Made by a program: the position numbers and the translations under genes. The notes beneath the pieces were generated by a model. It was not told the DNA's origin. It did no database searches and worked only from the letters and a program-made list of their open reading frames with translations. Of a stretch of 64,000 nucleotides of DNA, positions 1-8,090 are shown one piece after another. Source of the DNA: Streptomyces sp. NBC_00259 (GTDB lineage Bacteria; Actinomycetota; Actinomycetes; Streptomycetales; Streptomycetaceae); the NCBI RefSeq assembly GCF_036181745.1, contig NZ_CP108080.1, forward strand, positions 806,001 through 870,000, in the 5' to 3' direction. The stretch's first letter is position 1; every line of letters starts with the position of its first letter.

Positions 1-705
1 GGCCAGCGCGGTCCGGGTCTCGGCGAGCAGATTGGCGGTGTCGATGGCGACCGCGGCGTGGGCGGCGAACGAGGCGAGCAGCGCGACCTGTTCCCGCTCG
101 AAGACCCGGGCGCGCCGGTCGGCGGCGAAGAGCACGCCGATGACCTGGCTGCCGAGCATCAGCGGCACACCGAGGATGGCGACGAGGCCTTCGTCCCGGA
201 CGCCCGAGTCGATGGTGCGGGTGTGCTGGAAGCGCTCGTCGTCGAAGTAGCTGTCGGTCACGTACGGTCGTGCCGTCTGGGCGACGAGTCCGCCGAGCCC
301 CTCCCCCATGCCGAGCCGCAGCTGCTGGAAGCGGGCCGACACCGAGCCCTCGGTGACGCGCATGTACGTGTCTCCGGCCGCCGGGTCGTTGAGGCTGAGG
401 TAGGCGACCTCGGTGCCGAGGAGGGACCGGGCGCGCTGGACTATGGCCCGCAGCACGGCGTCGAGGTCGCGCAGGCCGGACAGGTCGTGCGCGGTCTCGA
501 ACAGCGCGGACAGCTCCGCCTCCCGGCGGCGTCTGCCCTCCAGCTCGGCCCGCACGCGCAGCGCGAGCTGTTTGGCCTGCTCCAGGCCGGACAGCGTCTC
601 GGGGCCCGCGCCGCTCGCACGGGCGAGCAGCACGGGCCTGTCGTACGCCTCCGCGGCGGCGCCGCGTGCGAGGAGCTCCAGGTAGGTGAGCTGATCGTGG
701 GACAT
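1..705 (-). CDS. GAF-domain transcriptional regulator (PucR/CdaR-like), 3' end outside window
   Basis: The reading frame starts at ATG 705-703 (MSHDQLTYLELLARGAAAEA) and stays open to the left edge, so about 235 N-terminal residues are visible. A short helical lead-in with an arginine/glutamate-rich segment (residues ~50-62) is followed by a GAF domain (~60-215) carrying typical features: LRDLDAVLRAIVQRAR, YMRVTEG, GLGGLVAQTARPYVTDSY, VPLMLGSQVIGVLFAADR. This arrangement is typical of actinobacterial regulators with an N-terminal sensory GAF domain and a C-terminal PucR-type helix-turn-helix. The DNA-binding end is not in view, so the regulator call is inferred from the family; a GAF-only signalling protein remains possible. 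GAF ligand unknown. Confidence 0.75.
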   Translation of the reverse strand, partial: MSHDQLTYLELLARGAAAEAYDRPVLLARASGAGPETLSGLEQAKQLALRVRAELEGRRRREAELSALFETAHDLSGLRDLDAVLRAIVQRARSLLGTEVAYLSLNDPAAGDTYMRVTEGSVSARFQQLRLGMGEGLGGLVAQTARPYVTDSYFDDERFQHTRTIDSGVRDEGLVAILGVPLMLGSQVIGVLFAADRRARVFEREQVALLASFAAHAAVAIDTANLLAETRTALA

Positions 706-814
706 GGACAAAGGGATACCTGCCGTGCCGGGGGTCCCGCCAGCCCCTGTGGACGACGCGGCCCATGTGGACAACTCCGTCACCCGCCCCGAGTGGAACC
801 AGCCGCTCCGCAGA

Positions 815-910
815 CCTCGTCGCGGCCCTCGTCGCGGGCCTCGTCGCTCCGGACCTCGTCGCGGCCCTGGTCGCTCCGGGCCTCGTCGCTCCGGACCTCG
901 TCCGCCCGGA
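815..910. repeat. Degenerate 12/15-bp tandem repeat
   Basis: Seven consecutive units begin CCTCGTCGC or a close variant: three of 12 bp and four of 15 bp (those ending in CTCCGGA, CTCCGGG or CGCCCGGA). The array fills most of the gap between the GAF regulator start and the dehydrogenase stop, and ends 6 bp from that stop codon (917-919). No protein is supported here. It is one of several short tandem arrays next to gene 3' ends in this window. Confidence 0.85.
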
Positions 911-916
911 ACCGTC

Positions 917-1744
917 TCAGTGCGCGGTCCAGCCGCCGTCGAGAACGAATGAGGTGCCGGTGACGAAGGAGGCCTGCGGCGTACAGAGGTACGCCACCGC
1001 CTCGGCGACCTCCTCCGGTTCGATGAGCCGCTTCAGGGCGGAGTCCTTCAGCAGCACCTCGGTGAGGACCCGCTCCTGCGGAATGTCATGGGCCGCCGCC
1101 TGGTCGGCGATCTGCTTCTCGACCAGTGGGGTGCGTACATAGCCCGGATTGACGCAGTTGGAGGTGACCCCATGGGCGGCTCCCTCCAAAGCGGCGGTCT
1201 TGGAGAGGCCCTCCAGCCCATGTTTGGCAGCCACATAAGCGGACTTGAAGGCCGAGGCGCGCAGCCCATGCACGGAGGACACGTTGACGATGCGGCCCCA
1301 CCCTTGTGCGTACATCTGCGGGAGTGCGCCTCTGATCAGCCGGAAGGGGGCTTCGAGCATCACGGTGAGGACGGTGTGGAAGACCTCCGGCGGGAACTCC
1401 TCGATGGGGCGGACGAGTTGCAGCCCCGCGTTGTTGACGAGGACATCGGTCCCCGCGGCGGCGCCCTCGGCCGCGTCGAGGTCGGTCAGATCGAGGACAT
1501 GGGGTTCGACGGCGCCCGCCAGGCCCATGCCGAGGGCCTGCTCGACGAGCGTGTCGAGCCCGGCCGCCTCCCGGTCGACGGCCCTGACCTTGGCCCCCGC
1601 GGCCGCGAGCCGCAGCGCACAGGCCCGGCCGATCCCGCCTGCCGCCCCCGTGACGAGGGCGGTGCGGCCGCCCAGGTCGAGAGCGACGGACGGCCGGCCG
1701 GCGGAGGGGACGGGGTGAGGGGCGGGACCCGGGTTCATGGTCAT
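917..1744 (-). CDS. Short-chain dehydrogenase, 3-hydroxybutyrate dehydrogenase-like
   Basis: Classical SDR of about 275 residues: Rossmann nucleotide motif TGAAGGIG near residues 32-39, NNAG (VLVNNAGLQ), catalytic Ser in VNVSSVHG and the Tyr-x-x-x-Lys pair in SAYVAAKHG, ending in the common VLDGGWTAH tail. The SVHG and AFKSAYVAAKHGL segments resemble D-beta-hydroxybutyrate dehydrogenases, which interconvert acetoacetate and 3-hydroxybutyrate with NAD. The substrate is inferred from these motifs only. Three ATG codons lie close together (1753, 1744, 1738); 1744 is chosen as a compromise. It stands alone on its strand and the tandem repeat abuts its 3' end. Confidence 0.8.
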   Translation of the reverse strand: MTMNPGPAPHPVPSAGRPSVALDLGGRTALVTGAAGGIGRACALRLAAAGAKVRAVDREAAGLDTLVEQALGMGLAGAVEPHVLDLTDLDAAEGAAAGTDVLVNNAGLQLVRPIEEFPPEVFHTVLTVMLEAPFRLIRGALPQMYAQGWGRIVNVSSVHGLRASAFKSAYVAAKHGLEGLSKTAALEGAAHGVTSNCVNPGYVRTPLVEKQIADQAAAHDIPQERVLTEVLLKDSALKRLIEPEEVAEAVAYLCTPQASFVTGTSFVLDGGWTAH

Positions 1745-1799
1745 GTTCCGCACCCTAGGGACACCCCAGACGCCGACCGATGTGGTCAGCGCCCATAGT

Positions 1800-2282
1800 T
1801 CAGTCAGTCACCGTGGAGTCGAACCACGTCGGGCCATCGGAAAGTGCCTGCTTGATCCGGAACAGGGCGAACTCCTGGAGTTCGGGCAGCGCGTCCACGG
1901 AGAACCAGCCCACCTCCAGGGACTCCTCGTCGTTGACGCGCGCCTCGCCTCCCACGGCCCGGCAGCGCAGGCACACGTCCATGAACTGACACTGGTCGCC
2001 GTTGGGGTACGTCACCGGCTTCGCGAAGGTCTCGACCAGCACGATCCGCTCGGGGACACAGCGCACGGCGGTCTCCTCGTACACCTCCCGCACGGCCGCC
2101 GCCGCCGGCTGCTCGCCCGGCTCCGGGATACCGCCGATGATCGACCAGTTACCGGTGTCGGCCCGTCTTCCCAGAAGCACCCGTCCGTCGTCGTCGAGGA
2201 CGACGGCGCTGACTCCCGGCAGGAAGAGCAGTTGGTGGCCGGCGGCGGCCCGGATCTCGCGGATGAAATCGGGAGTACCCAT
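1800..2282 (-). CDS. NUDIX hydrolase
   Basis: 160-residue protein with one Nudix fold. The Nudix box reads GGIPEPGEQPAAAAVREVYEETAV (split here as GIPEPGE then REVYEET), matching Gx5Ex7REUxEExGU except Ala replaces the last Gly. Such enzymes hydrolyse nucleoside diphosphates linked to another moiety; substrate not predictable. The start lies 9 bp downstream of the lnt stop on the same strand, so the two are probably cotranscribed. The family is broad and the function of this member is unassigned. Confidence 0.88.
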   Translation of the reverse strand: MGTPDFIREIRAAAGHQLLFLPGVSAVVLDDDGRVLLGRRADTGNWSIIGGIPEPGEQPAAAAVREVYEETAVRCVPERIVLVETFAKPVTYPNGDQCQFMDVCLRCRAVGGEARVNDEESLEVGWFSVDALPELQEFALFRIKQALSDGPTWFDSTVTD

Positions 2283-2291
2283 GCACCGACC

Positions 2292-3896
2292 CTAACCGGC
2301 GGAGGCCCGGCGCTCTCGGGCACGGGCGTAGCCGACCAGACCCAGGGCGCCGAGGGCGAGCGCCACGAGGACGCCCTCGGGCAGCGTGCCCATCCGCGTC
2401 GCGGGGGTCAGGGACGAGCGCAGCGGCACCTCGGCCACCAGCGCGTCCGGGGTGAACATCCTCGTCTGCTGGACGATCTTCCCGTCCGGCTGGATGATCG
2501 CGCTGACCCCGCTGGTGACGGGCACGACGACGGCCCTGCTGTGCTCGACGGCCCGTACGCGTGACATCGCCAGCTGCTGGTAGGTCATCTCGCTGCGCCC
2601 GAAGGTCGCGTTGTTGCTGGGTACGGAGATGAGCTGGGCACCGTGGGTGACGGTGTCGCGCACCGCCCAGTCGAAGGCCGCCTCGTAGCAGGTCGCGAGC
2701 CCGACCTTGGTACCGGCGAGATCGAAGACGCCCACCTTGTTCCCGGGGCCGAAGTCCCGGCGGACCCGGTCGACGTCCGAGCTGAAGAGGCGGACGAAGG
2801 AGCGCATCGGGATGTACTCGCCGAACGGCTGGACATGCCGCTTGTCGTACGTCGCGACCGGTCCGCGCTCCGGGTCCCAGGTGATCAGCGTGTTGCGGAG
2901 CGGACCGGTCTCGGGCGTCAGCACGGCCCCGATCACGGTCGGTACGCCGATCGCCCGCACGGCCTGGTCGATCACCAGCCGAGCGTCGCCGTTGCGGTAC
3001 GGGTCGAGGTCCGAGGAGTTCTCCGGCCACAGCACGAAGTCCGGCTGGGCCACCTTGCCCGCGGCGACGTCCCTGGCGAGCTGCTCGGTGCGGTGTGCGT
3101 GGTTGTCGAGGACCGCACGGCGCTGGGAGTTGAAGTCCAGGCCGAGGCGCGGCACGTTGCCCTGGACCGCCGCGACGGTCGCGGTGCCGTCCTCGGCGGA
3201 GTCGTCGACGAGGGGCAGTGCGGCGAGCGCGGCGGTGACAGGGACGAACACGGTGAGGAAGGCGGCCGCGAGCGGTCCGCGGGGCAGTTCGCCGCTCCTG
3301 CGGTGGTCACGGACACGGCGGGCTGTCTCGTACAGACCGAAGCCGCAGAGGACGACCGCGAAGCCGAGGACCGGGGTCCCTCCCACCGCGGCGAGCGGCA
3401 GGAACACGCTGTCTGCCTGGCCGAAGGCGATCTTGCCCCAGGGGAAACCGCCGAACGGCACCCGCGCGCGGACCGCCTCGCCCAGGATCCATACGGCCGC
3501 GCCCCACACCGGCCACACGGGGAGCCGCGACACGAGCGCGATGCCCACACAGAAGACCGCGACGAAGAAGGCCTCCACGGCGGCGAGCGCGAGCCACGGG
3601 ACGGCGCCCACCTCCTCGCCCGTCCAGATCAGCAGGGGCAGCAGGAAACCCAGGCCCGAGAGGTACCCGACCCCCAGCGCGGCCCACGGCCGCCGGCCGT
3701 GGAGACACCAGCCGAGCAGAGCGAAGCCGGGCAGTACCAGCCACCACAAGGGGCGCGGGGGAAAGCTCAGATAGAGCAGCACGCCGGAGAGCACGGCCGC
3801 GGCGGGCCGTGCGAGCCGCCGAAGCAGCCGCCCGGCCCGGTCGTGCGCAGGAGGGACGGGCTGCTTGGTCTCGGCGGGGGTGATGGTGGCGCTCAC
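2292..3896 (-). CDS. lnt: Apolipoprotein N-acyltransferase
   Basis: About 534 residues. N-terminal hydrophobic region with about six membrane segments (VLSGVLLYLSF, LVLPGFALLGWCLHG, ALGVGYLSGLGFLLPLLIW and others to ~residue 240), then a CN-hydrolase domain, then a final TM helix (LVALALGALGLVGYA). The catalytic triad of the family is visible: Glu in VLWPENSS, Lys in TYDKRHVQPFGEY, Cys in LATCYEAAF. It transfers a third acyl chain to the N-terminal Cys of lipoproteins at the outer face of the membrane. Start chosen as GTG (VSATITPAETK) because the frame upstream has no coding character. Divergent from the next gene, so 3897-4082 should hold both promoters. Confidence 0.93.
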   Translation of the reverse strand: MSATITPAETKQPVPPAHDRAGRLLRRLARPAAAVLSGVLLYLSFPPRPLWWLVLPGFALLGWCLHGRRPWAALGVGYLSGLGFLLPLLIWTGEEVGAVPWLALAAVEAFFVAVFCVGIALVSRLPVWPVWGAAVWILGEAVRARVPFGGFPWGKIAFGQADSVFLPLAAVGGTPVLGFAVVLCGFGLYETARRVRDHRRSGELPRGPLAAAFLTVFVPVTAALAALPLVDDSAEDGTATVAAVQGNVPRLGLDFNSQRRAVLDNHAHRTEQLARDVAAGKVAQPDFVLWPENSSDLDPYRNGDARLVIDQAVRAIGVPTVIGAVLTPETGPLRNTLITWDPERGPVATYDKRHVQPFGEYIPMRSFVRLFSSDVDRVRRDFGPGNKVGVFDLAGTKVGLATCYEAAFDWAVRDTVTHGAQLISVPSNNATFGRSEMTYQQLAMSRVRAVEHSRAVVVPVTSGVSAIIQPDGKIVQQTRMFTPDALVAEVPLRSSLTPATRMGTLPEGVLVALALGALGLVGYARARERRASAG

Positions 3897-4082
3897 CTGG
3901 CGGAGTCTACGGCGGAACGGAGCTGTCCCGTCAGCCCGGCCGGGCTGCCCGGCAGCGCTCGGACGCCCTCCCACCAGCGCACGGACGCACGATTCCTGTG
4001 CAATCCATCCACAAAACACCGCTCTGCCGTTACGGTGTGCGCCAGTGTGGTGGGTGGGGCACGCCACGGGTCGGGGGACGGT

Positions 4083-5171
4083 ATGGCAGCAGCGGCGGAC
4101 CGGTCGGCCGCGCGCGAACGTTCGATCACGGCAGGTCTCGGGCACTGTGACGAGCCAGGGGATCTCCGGGAGCACGGGGGCGCACCGGATGCGGCCGGCG
4201 TGATCCTGCTCGGCTGCTGTGCGGCATGGGCGTTGATCAGCGCGGCGGGTCGGGAGGGGCGCCCCGAGGGGGTGCTGCTGGCCGTGCTGGCCGTCGCGGC
4301 CGGCTACGCGTGCGGACGGATCTGCGGATCGCTGCTCCCCGTGGCGGGCACGGCGGTGGCCGCGGCGGGAGCGCTCGCGCTGGCCGTCGCCGAGCAGCAC
4401 GGCGCGGTGACCGGTCTGGGGCCGGCGCCTTCCGGACACGCGGGGTCGGCGGCGGCGCTGTTGGTGCTGTCGGCCGGAGCGGCCTGCTGCGCCGCCGCGG
4501 CCGTACGCCCACCGGCGGCACGCCTGCTGCTGTGGCTTGCCGCCGTCGCGGCGGCCGGCACGGCCCTCGCATGGGGGTCGGCATCGGGCTTCGTGGCGGC
4601 GACCGGAGTGATCCTTTGCGCACTGGCAGCGGGCCGCACGCACCGACGGCTGCCGGCGCTCGCCGGTTTCGCGGTGGCGGCCGCGCTGGTGGCCGGGGCG
4701 TCCTGGGCGATGGCCGTGGACGCGCTGCCCCGCTGGTTCACCGGCCCGTTCGAGGACCGACTGGGCGCGGACCGGATGCTGCTGTGGCAGGACGCGGCCG
4801 ACCTCGCGAGGGCGCACCCGGTGCTGGGCGCGGGCCCTGACCGGTTCGGCGAACTGAGCCCCGCCGCGCAGCTGTCGCTGGTTCCCGATGGCACCCCACA
4901 TTCGGCCGCGCTCCAGCAGGCGGCGGAGCAGGGCCTCGTCGGAGTGCTGCTGCTGGGCGCGCTGCACTGCTGGATGCTCTATGGGCTGTGGCGCTCGCCC
5001 CGGCCCACCCCGGTGGTGCTGAATGCGGGTGCCGCGCTGACGGCACTGGCGGCCCTCGCGACCCTGGGCGACGCGCTGAGCCTCACTCCGGTCACGGCGG
5101 GGGCGGGGCTGCTGGCGGGCCTGGCCATGGCGCGTCCGGCACCGGAGTCATCCGCGCCGGCCATGGCATGA
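4083..5171 (+). CDS. O-antigen ligase/polymerase-like membrane protein
   Basis: 362-residue polytopic membrane protein. Start ATG 4083 follows GGGGGA (4073-4078). After an ~40-residue hydrophilic N-terminus come roughly nine hydrophobic segments; between them is the periplasmic-type loop with R-W-F-T-G-P-F, DRMLLWQDAADLARAHPVLGAGPDRF and a His near PHSAALQQAAEQGLVGVLLL. The pattern R...W.....A...P..G.G...F...H......G..G is that of Wzy_C/WaaL enzymes, which polymerise or ligate lipid-linked glycans. In an organism without LPS the substrate is unknown, possibly a cell-wall or exopolysaccharide. Assignment rests on the motif and topology. Confidence 0.72.
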   Translation: MAAAADRSAARERSITAGLGHCDEPGDLREHGGAPDAAGVILLGCCAAWALISAAGREGRPEGVLLAVLAVAAGYACGRICGSLLPVAGTAVAAAGALALAVAEQHGAVTGLGPAPSGHAGSAAALLVLSAGAACCAAAAVRPPAARLLLWLAAVAAAGTALAWGSASGFVAATGVILCALAAGRTHRRLPALAGFAVAAALVAGASWAMAVDALPRWFTGPFEDRLGADRMLLWQDAADLARAHPVLGAGPDRFGELSPAAQLSLVPDGTPHSAALQQAAEQGLVGVLLLGALHCWMLYGLWRSPRPTPVVLNAGAALTALAALATLGDALSLTPVTAGAGLLAGLAMARPAPESSAPAMA

Positions 5172-5250
5172 CGTCCGACGGCGGCGCCCGACAAAGACGC
5201 CGGTGGCCCCGGCCACGCCAGGCCACGGGCACGGATCGCGCGGGCTTCAA

Positions 5251-5330
5251 GCCCTGCTCAGACCCCGCCCTGCTCAGACCCCGCCCTGCTCAGACCCCGC
5301 CCTGCTCAGACCCCGCCCTGCTCAGATCCC
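5251..5330. repeat. 16-bp tandem repeat (five copies) spanning a stop codon
   Basis: The motif TGCTCAGA recurs at 5255, 5271, 5287, 5303 and 5319, exactly 16 bp apart, within the unit CCCTGCTCAGACCCCG. The last copy contains the stop codon (5322-5324, TGA on the minus strand) of the PH-like protein; every other copy also carries this TGA on the minus strand. Since 16 is not divisible by three, the extra stops cycle through the frames. Confidence 0.95.
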
Positions 5331-5888
5331 GGCCGTCGTCGTCCCCGCCGAAGCCCCCGGCCGCATATGGTCGCGAATCACTCGTACCGCCGTCTCGGCG
5401 TCGTCCACCGTGACCGTGAAGGTGCGGCCGTCGCCGAGCGTGAGCACCATGCCCTCGCCCTTGCGCACGATGACGGCAGTCCCCTTCTCCGGGCGCCAGC
5501 GGCAGCCCCAGCCACCCCAGTGGCACGGCGTCACCTTGGGTACGAACTCGGCGCCCACGACCTGCGTGAGCGGGATTCTGCGGCGGGGCACTCCCATATG
5601 GCCGCAGCGCACTTCCATGGCGTCCCTGTCGACCCGTACCGCCACATGGACGAAGGCGAGTGTCCCGAAGAGCATCAGCAGCCCGGCCGCGACACAGCCG
5701 ATGACCGACATCAGCAGGGCGATGACGCCCGATGTCCAGGGAGAGTCGACGGCCAGCTCGATGCCGAGCGCCATGCAGGCCGCGCCGGCCACGGCGAGCA
5801 CCCACTGGAGGCGGTTCGTCGCACGACCGGTCCAGAGTGCGGGCAGTGGCTCTACGGCCTGCCCCTTGTCACGGGGGTGGTCCGTCAT
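5322..5888 (-). CDS. Membrane protein with PH-like domain
   Basis: 188 residues. Hydrophilic N-terminus (MTDHPRDKGQAVEPLPALW), two membrane helices at about residues 28-48 and 52-82, then a soluble beta-rich domain containing MEVRCGHMGVPRRRIPLTQVVGAEFVP, WGGWGCRW and FTVTVDDAETAVRVI. The two-helix plus small beta domain architecture matches bacterial PH-like membrane proteins common in Streptomyces; the role is unknown. The stop codon lies inside a 16-bp tandem repeat. Confidence 0.75.
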   Translation of the reverse strand: MTDHPRDKGQAVEPLPALWTGRATNRLQWVLAVAGAACMALGIELAVDSPWTSGVIALLMSVIGCVAAGLLMLFGTLAFVHVAVRVDRDAMEVRCGHMGVPRRRIPLTQVVGAEFVPKVTPCHWGGWGCRWRPEKGTAVIVRKGEGMVLTLGDGRTFTVTVDDAETAVRVIRDHMRPGASAGTTTAGI

Positions 5889-6033
5889 GCTCGCAGCGTA
5901 CCCACGTTCCGCTCCGTGAGCACTGCCTCGTCCGGGTCTGCCGAGGATGAGGGGAGCAGGTCCCGATCACCGCGCTCGGCCTGGTCGGCGCGGGCATGGA
6001 CCGCTCCCGGGACCGGTCCCCTCGGCGGGCGCC

Positions 6034-6837
6034 TCAGTGCGTGGGCGTGACCGGATTCACCGCGCCCAGCAATCTGCCCTCCGCATACGCCTTGGCGGCT
6101 GCGGGAAGCTCCGACTCCCGCCCGCTGAGCAGCACCGTCAGCAGGCCGCTCGGCGGGGCGGCAGGCGCGGGAGCTGCGTCGATACGGCGCAGCGCCTGCG
6201 CCGCGACGGCACCGGCGGAGCCGTGCAGCACGAGAGGTGCGAGCCCTTCGGGGCGGCCCTCGCAGACGGCGGCGCGGATGCGCTCGGCGACCAGTTCGTA
6301 GTGCGTGCAGCCAAGGACGAGCGCGCATGCGTCCGAAGGAGTGAGTGCGGCCGCGGCGGCCACGGTCCGGTCGATGGCGGTCTCGTCCGCCTCCTCCACG
6401 GCGTCGGCGAGACCGGGGCACGGCACCTCGGTGACCTCGGCTCCGTCGGCGAAGTCACGGATGAGCCCGCGCTGGTAGGGGCTGCCGGTGGTGGCCGGGG
6501 TGGCCCAGATGGCGATGCGGCCGCCGCTCGCCGCCGCGGGCTTGATGGCGGGCACGGTACCGATGACGGGCAGTCCGGGCTCCAGTTCGGCACGCAGTGC
6601 GGGCAGCGCGTGGACGGAGGCGGTGTTGCAGGCGACGATCAGCGCGTCGGGGCGGTGTGCCGCCGCGGCCCTGGCCACGGTGAGGGCCCGCTCGGTGACC
6701 TCTTCCGGCGTCCGCGGGCCCCATGGCATCCCGTCGGGGTCGCAGGAGAGGACGAGATCCGCGTCCGGCCGAAGCCGGCGCACCGCCGCGGCCGCCGCGA
6801 GGAGGCCGATTCCGGAGTCCATGAGCGCGATCTTCAC
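6034..6837 (-). CDS. Glutamate racemase-like protein (Asp/Glu racemase family)
   Basis: 267 residues, the usual MurI length. N-terminal MDSGIG matches the substrate-binding DSG motif; the two catalytic cysteines are visible as ACNTAS (~residue 70) and LGCTHYE (~residue 177). Family members interconvert L- and D-glutamate for peptidoglycan. The N-terminal region (ALMDSGIGLLAAAAAVRRLRPDADLVLSCDP) is looser than in housekeeping MurI, so this may be a paralogue with another role, such as secondary metabolism. GTG start at 6837. Divergent from the glycosyltransferase gene with a 58-bp gap. Confidence 0.8.
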   Translation of the reverse strand: MKIALMDSGIGLLAAAAAVRRLRPDADLVLSCDPDGMPWGPRTPEEVTERALTVARAAAAHRPDALIVACNTASVHALPALRAELEPGLPVIGTVPAIKPAAASGGRIAIWATPATTGSPYQRGLIRDFADGAEVTEVPCPGLADAVEEADETAIDRTVAAAAALTPSDACALVLGCTHYELVAERIRAAVCEGRPEGLAPLVLHGSAGAVAAQALRRIDAAPAPAAPPSGLLTVLLSGRESELPAAAKAYAEGRLLGAVNPVTPTH

Positions 6838-6895
6838 CCGGTTACCCTAGCCGACAGCACTTGCGGTCCCGCCCGTGTGGGGCACACTGCGGCGA

Positions 6896-8077
6896 ATGAG
6901 CACCCTTGCGTGGATCGCCCTGGGTTCCCTGGCCGCCTGGCTGTGGCTGCTCCTCGGGCAGGGCTTCTTCTGGCGTACGGACCAGCGGCTGCCCCGGCGT
7001 ACGGCGCCGGACAGCTGGCCGTCCGTCGTGATCGTCGTACCGGCCAGGGACGAGGCGGCCGTGCTGCCGGAGAGTCTGCCGTCGCTGCTGCGCCAGTCCT
7101 ATCCGGGCGAGGCCGAGGTGGTCCTCGTCGACGACGGCAGCAAGGACGGTACGGGCGATCTGGCGCGCAAACTGGCCGAGCAGTACGCGGGGCTGCCGCT
7201 GACCGTGACCTCGCCGGGCGAACCGGAGCCGGGCTGGACGGGCAAGCTCTGGGCGCTGCGGCACGGCATCGAACTCGCGCGTACCCGCCGCCCCGAGTAT
7301 CTGCTGCTGACGGATGCCGATATCGCTCATGAGCCGGACAGCCTGTGCGAGCTGGTCGCGGCCGCGAAGACGCAAGGCCTCGATCTGGTGTCGCAGATGG
7401 CGCGGTTGCGGGTGGCCACGGGCTGGGAGCGCCTCGTCGTGCCCGCCTTCGTGTACTTCTTCGCCCAGCTCTACCCGTTCCGCTGGATCAACAAGGAGCG
7501 GGCGTGGGCGACGGCGGCGGCGGGCGGGTGTGTGCTGCTGCGTACGGACACGGCCCAGCGAGCGTCGATTCCGGACTCGGTGCGCCAGTCGGTGATCGAC
7601 GACGTGGCGGTCGCGCGGGCGGTGCGCCGGGCCGGCGGCCGGGTCTGGCTGGGCCTCGCGGAGCGGGTGGACAGCGTGCGGCCGTATCCCCGGTTCGCCG
7701 ATCTGTGGCGGATGGTGTCGCGGTGCGCGTACGCCCAGCTCCGGCACAGTCCGCTGCTGCTGGCCGGGACGGTGGCGGGGCTGGCGGTCGTGTATCTCGC
7801 GCCGCCCTTCGCGGTGTACGTCGCGGTGAGGGCGGATGCGCCGGGGGACGCGGTGGCCGGCTGGGTGGGGCTGCTGGCGTGGGCGGTGATGGCGGGGACG
7901 TACATCCCGATGCTGCGCTACTACCGGCAGACCCTGTGGCTCGCTCCGCTCCTCCCGTTCACCGCTCTCCTCTATCTGCTGATGACGGTCGACTCGGCGG
8001 TGCAGCACTACCGAGGGCGTGGTGCGGCCTGGAAGGGACGTACGTACGCCCGTCCCGAAGCCGCACCCGATCGCTGA
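6896..8077 (+). CDS. Family 2 glycosyltransferase, HpnB-like
   Basis: About 393 residues from ATG 6896 (MSTLAWIALGSLAAWLWLLL); a GTG seven codons upstream (6875) is the alternative. One N-terminal TM helix, a GT-A catalytic domain (VVIVVPARDEAAVLPESLPSLL, VVLVDDGSKDGT, LLLTDADIAHEPD as the DxD metal site, SVIDDVAVARAV) and three to four C-terminal TM helices. WTGKLWALRHGI, FFAQLYPFRWIN and YAQLRHSPLLL match the hopanoid-associated HpnB family. No squalene-hopene cyclase genes are nearby, so a hopanoid role is only family-based inference; the acceptor may be another lipid. Confidence 0.82.
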   Translation: MSTLAWIALGSLAAWLWLLLGQGFFWRTDQRLPRRTAPDSWPSVVIVVPARDEAAVLPESLPSLLRQSYPGEAEVVLVDDGSKDGTGDLARKLAEQYAGLPLTVTSPGEPEPGWTGKLWALRHGIELARTRRPEYLLLTDADIAHEPDSLCELVAAAKTQGLDLVSQMARLRVATGWERLVVPAFVYFFAQLYPFRWINKERAWATAAAGGCVLLRTDTAQRASIPDSVRQSVIDDVAVARAVRRAGGRVWLGLAERVDSVRPYPRFADLWRMVSRCAYAQLRHSPLLLAGTVAGLAVVYLAPPFAVYVAVRADAPGDAVAGWVGLLAWAVMAGTYIPMLRYYRQTLWLAPLLPFTALLYLLMTVDSAVQHYRGRGAAWKGRTYARPEAAPDR

Positions 8078-8090
8078 CGCCAGGCGTAGG

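Noticed and set aside
2643..4082. Upstream extension of the O-antigen-ligase-like gene
   Set aside because: This part is antisense to lnt and reads as shadow text; ATG 4083 has its own ribosome site.
3897..4967. N-terminal extension of lnt
   Set aside because: Frame is open by chance opposite the divergent membrane-protein gene; the real protein starts at GTG 3896.
5251..5330. Possible CRISPR array
   Set aside because: Units are contiguous 16-bp repeats without unique spacers, and no cas genes are near.
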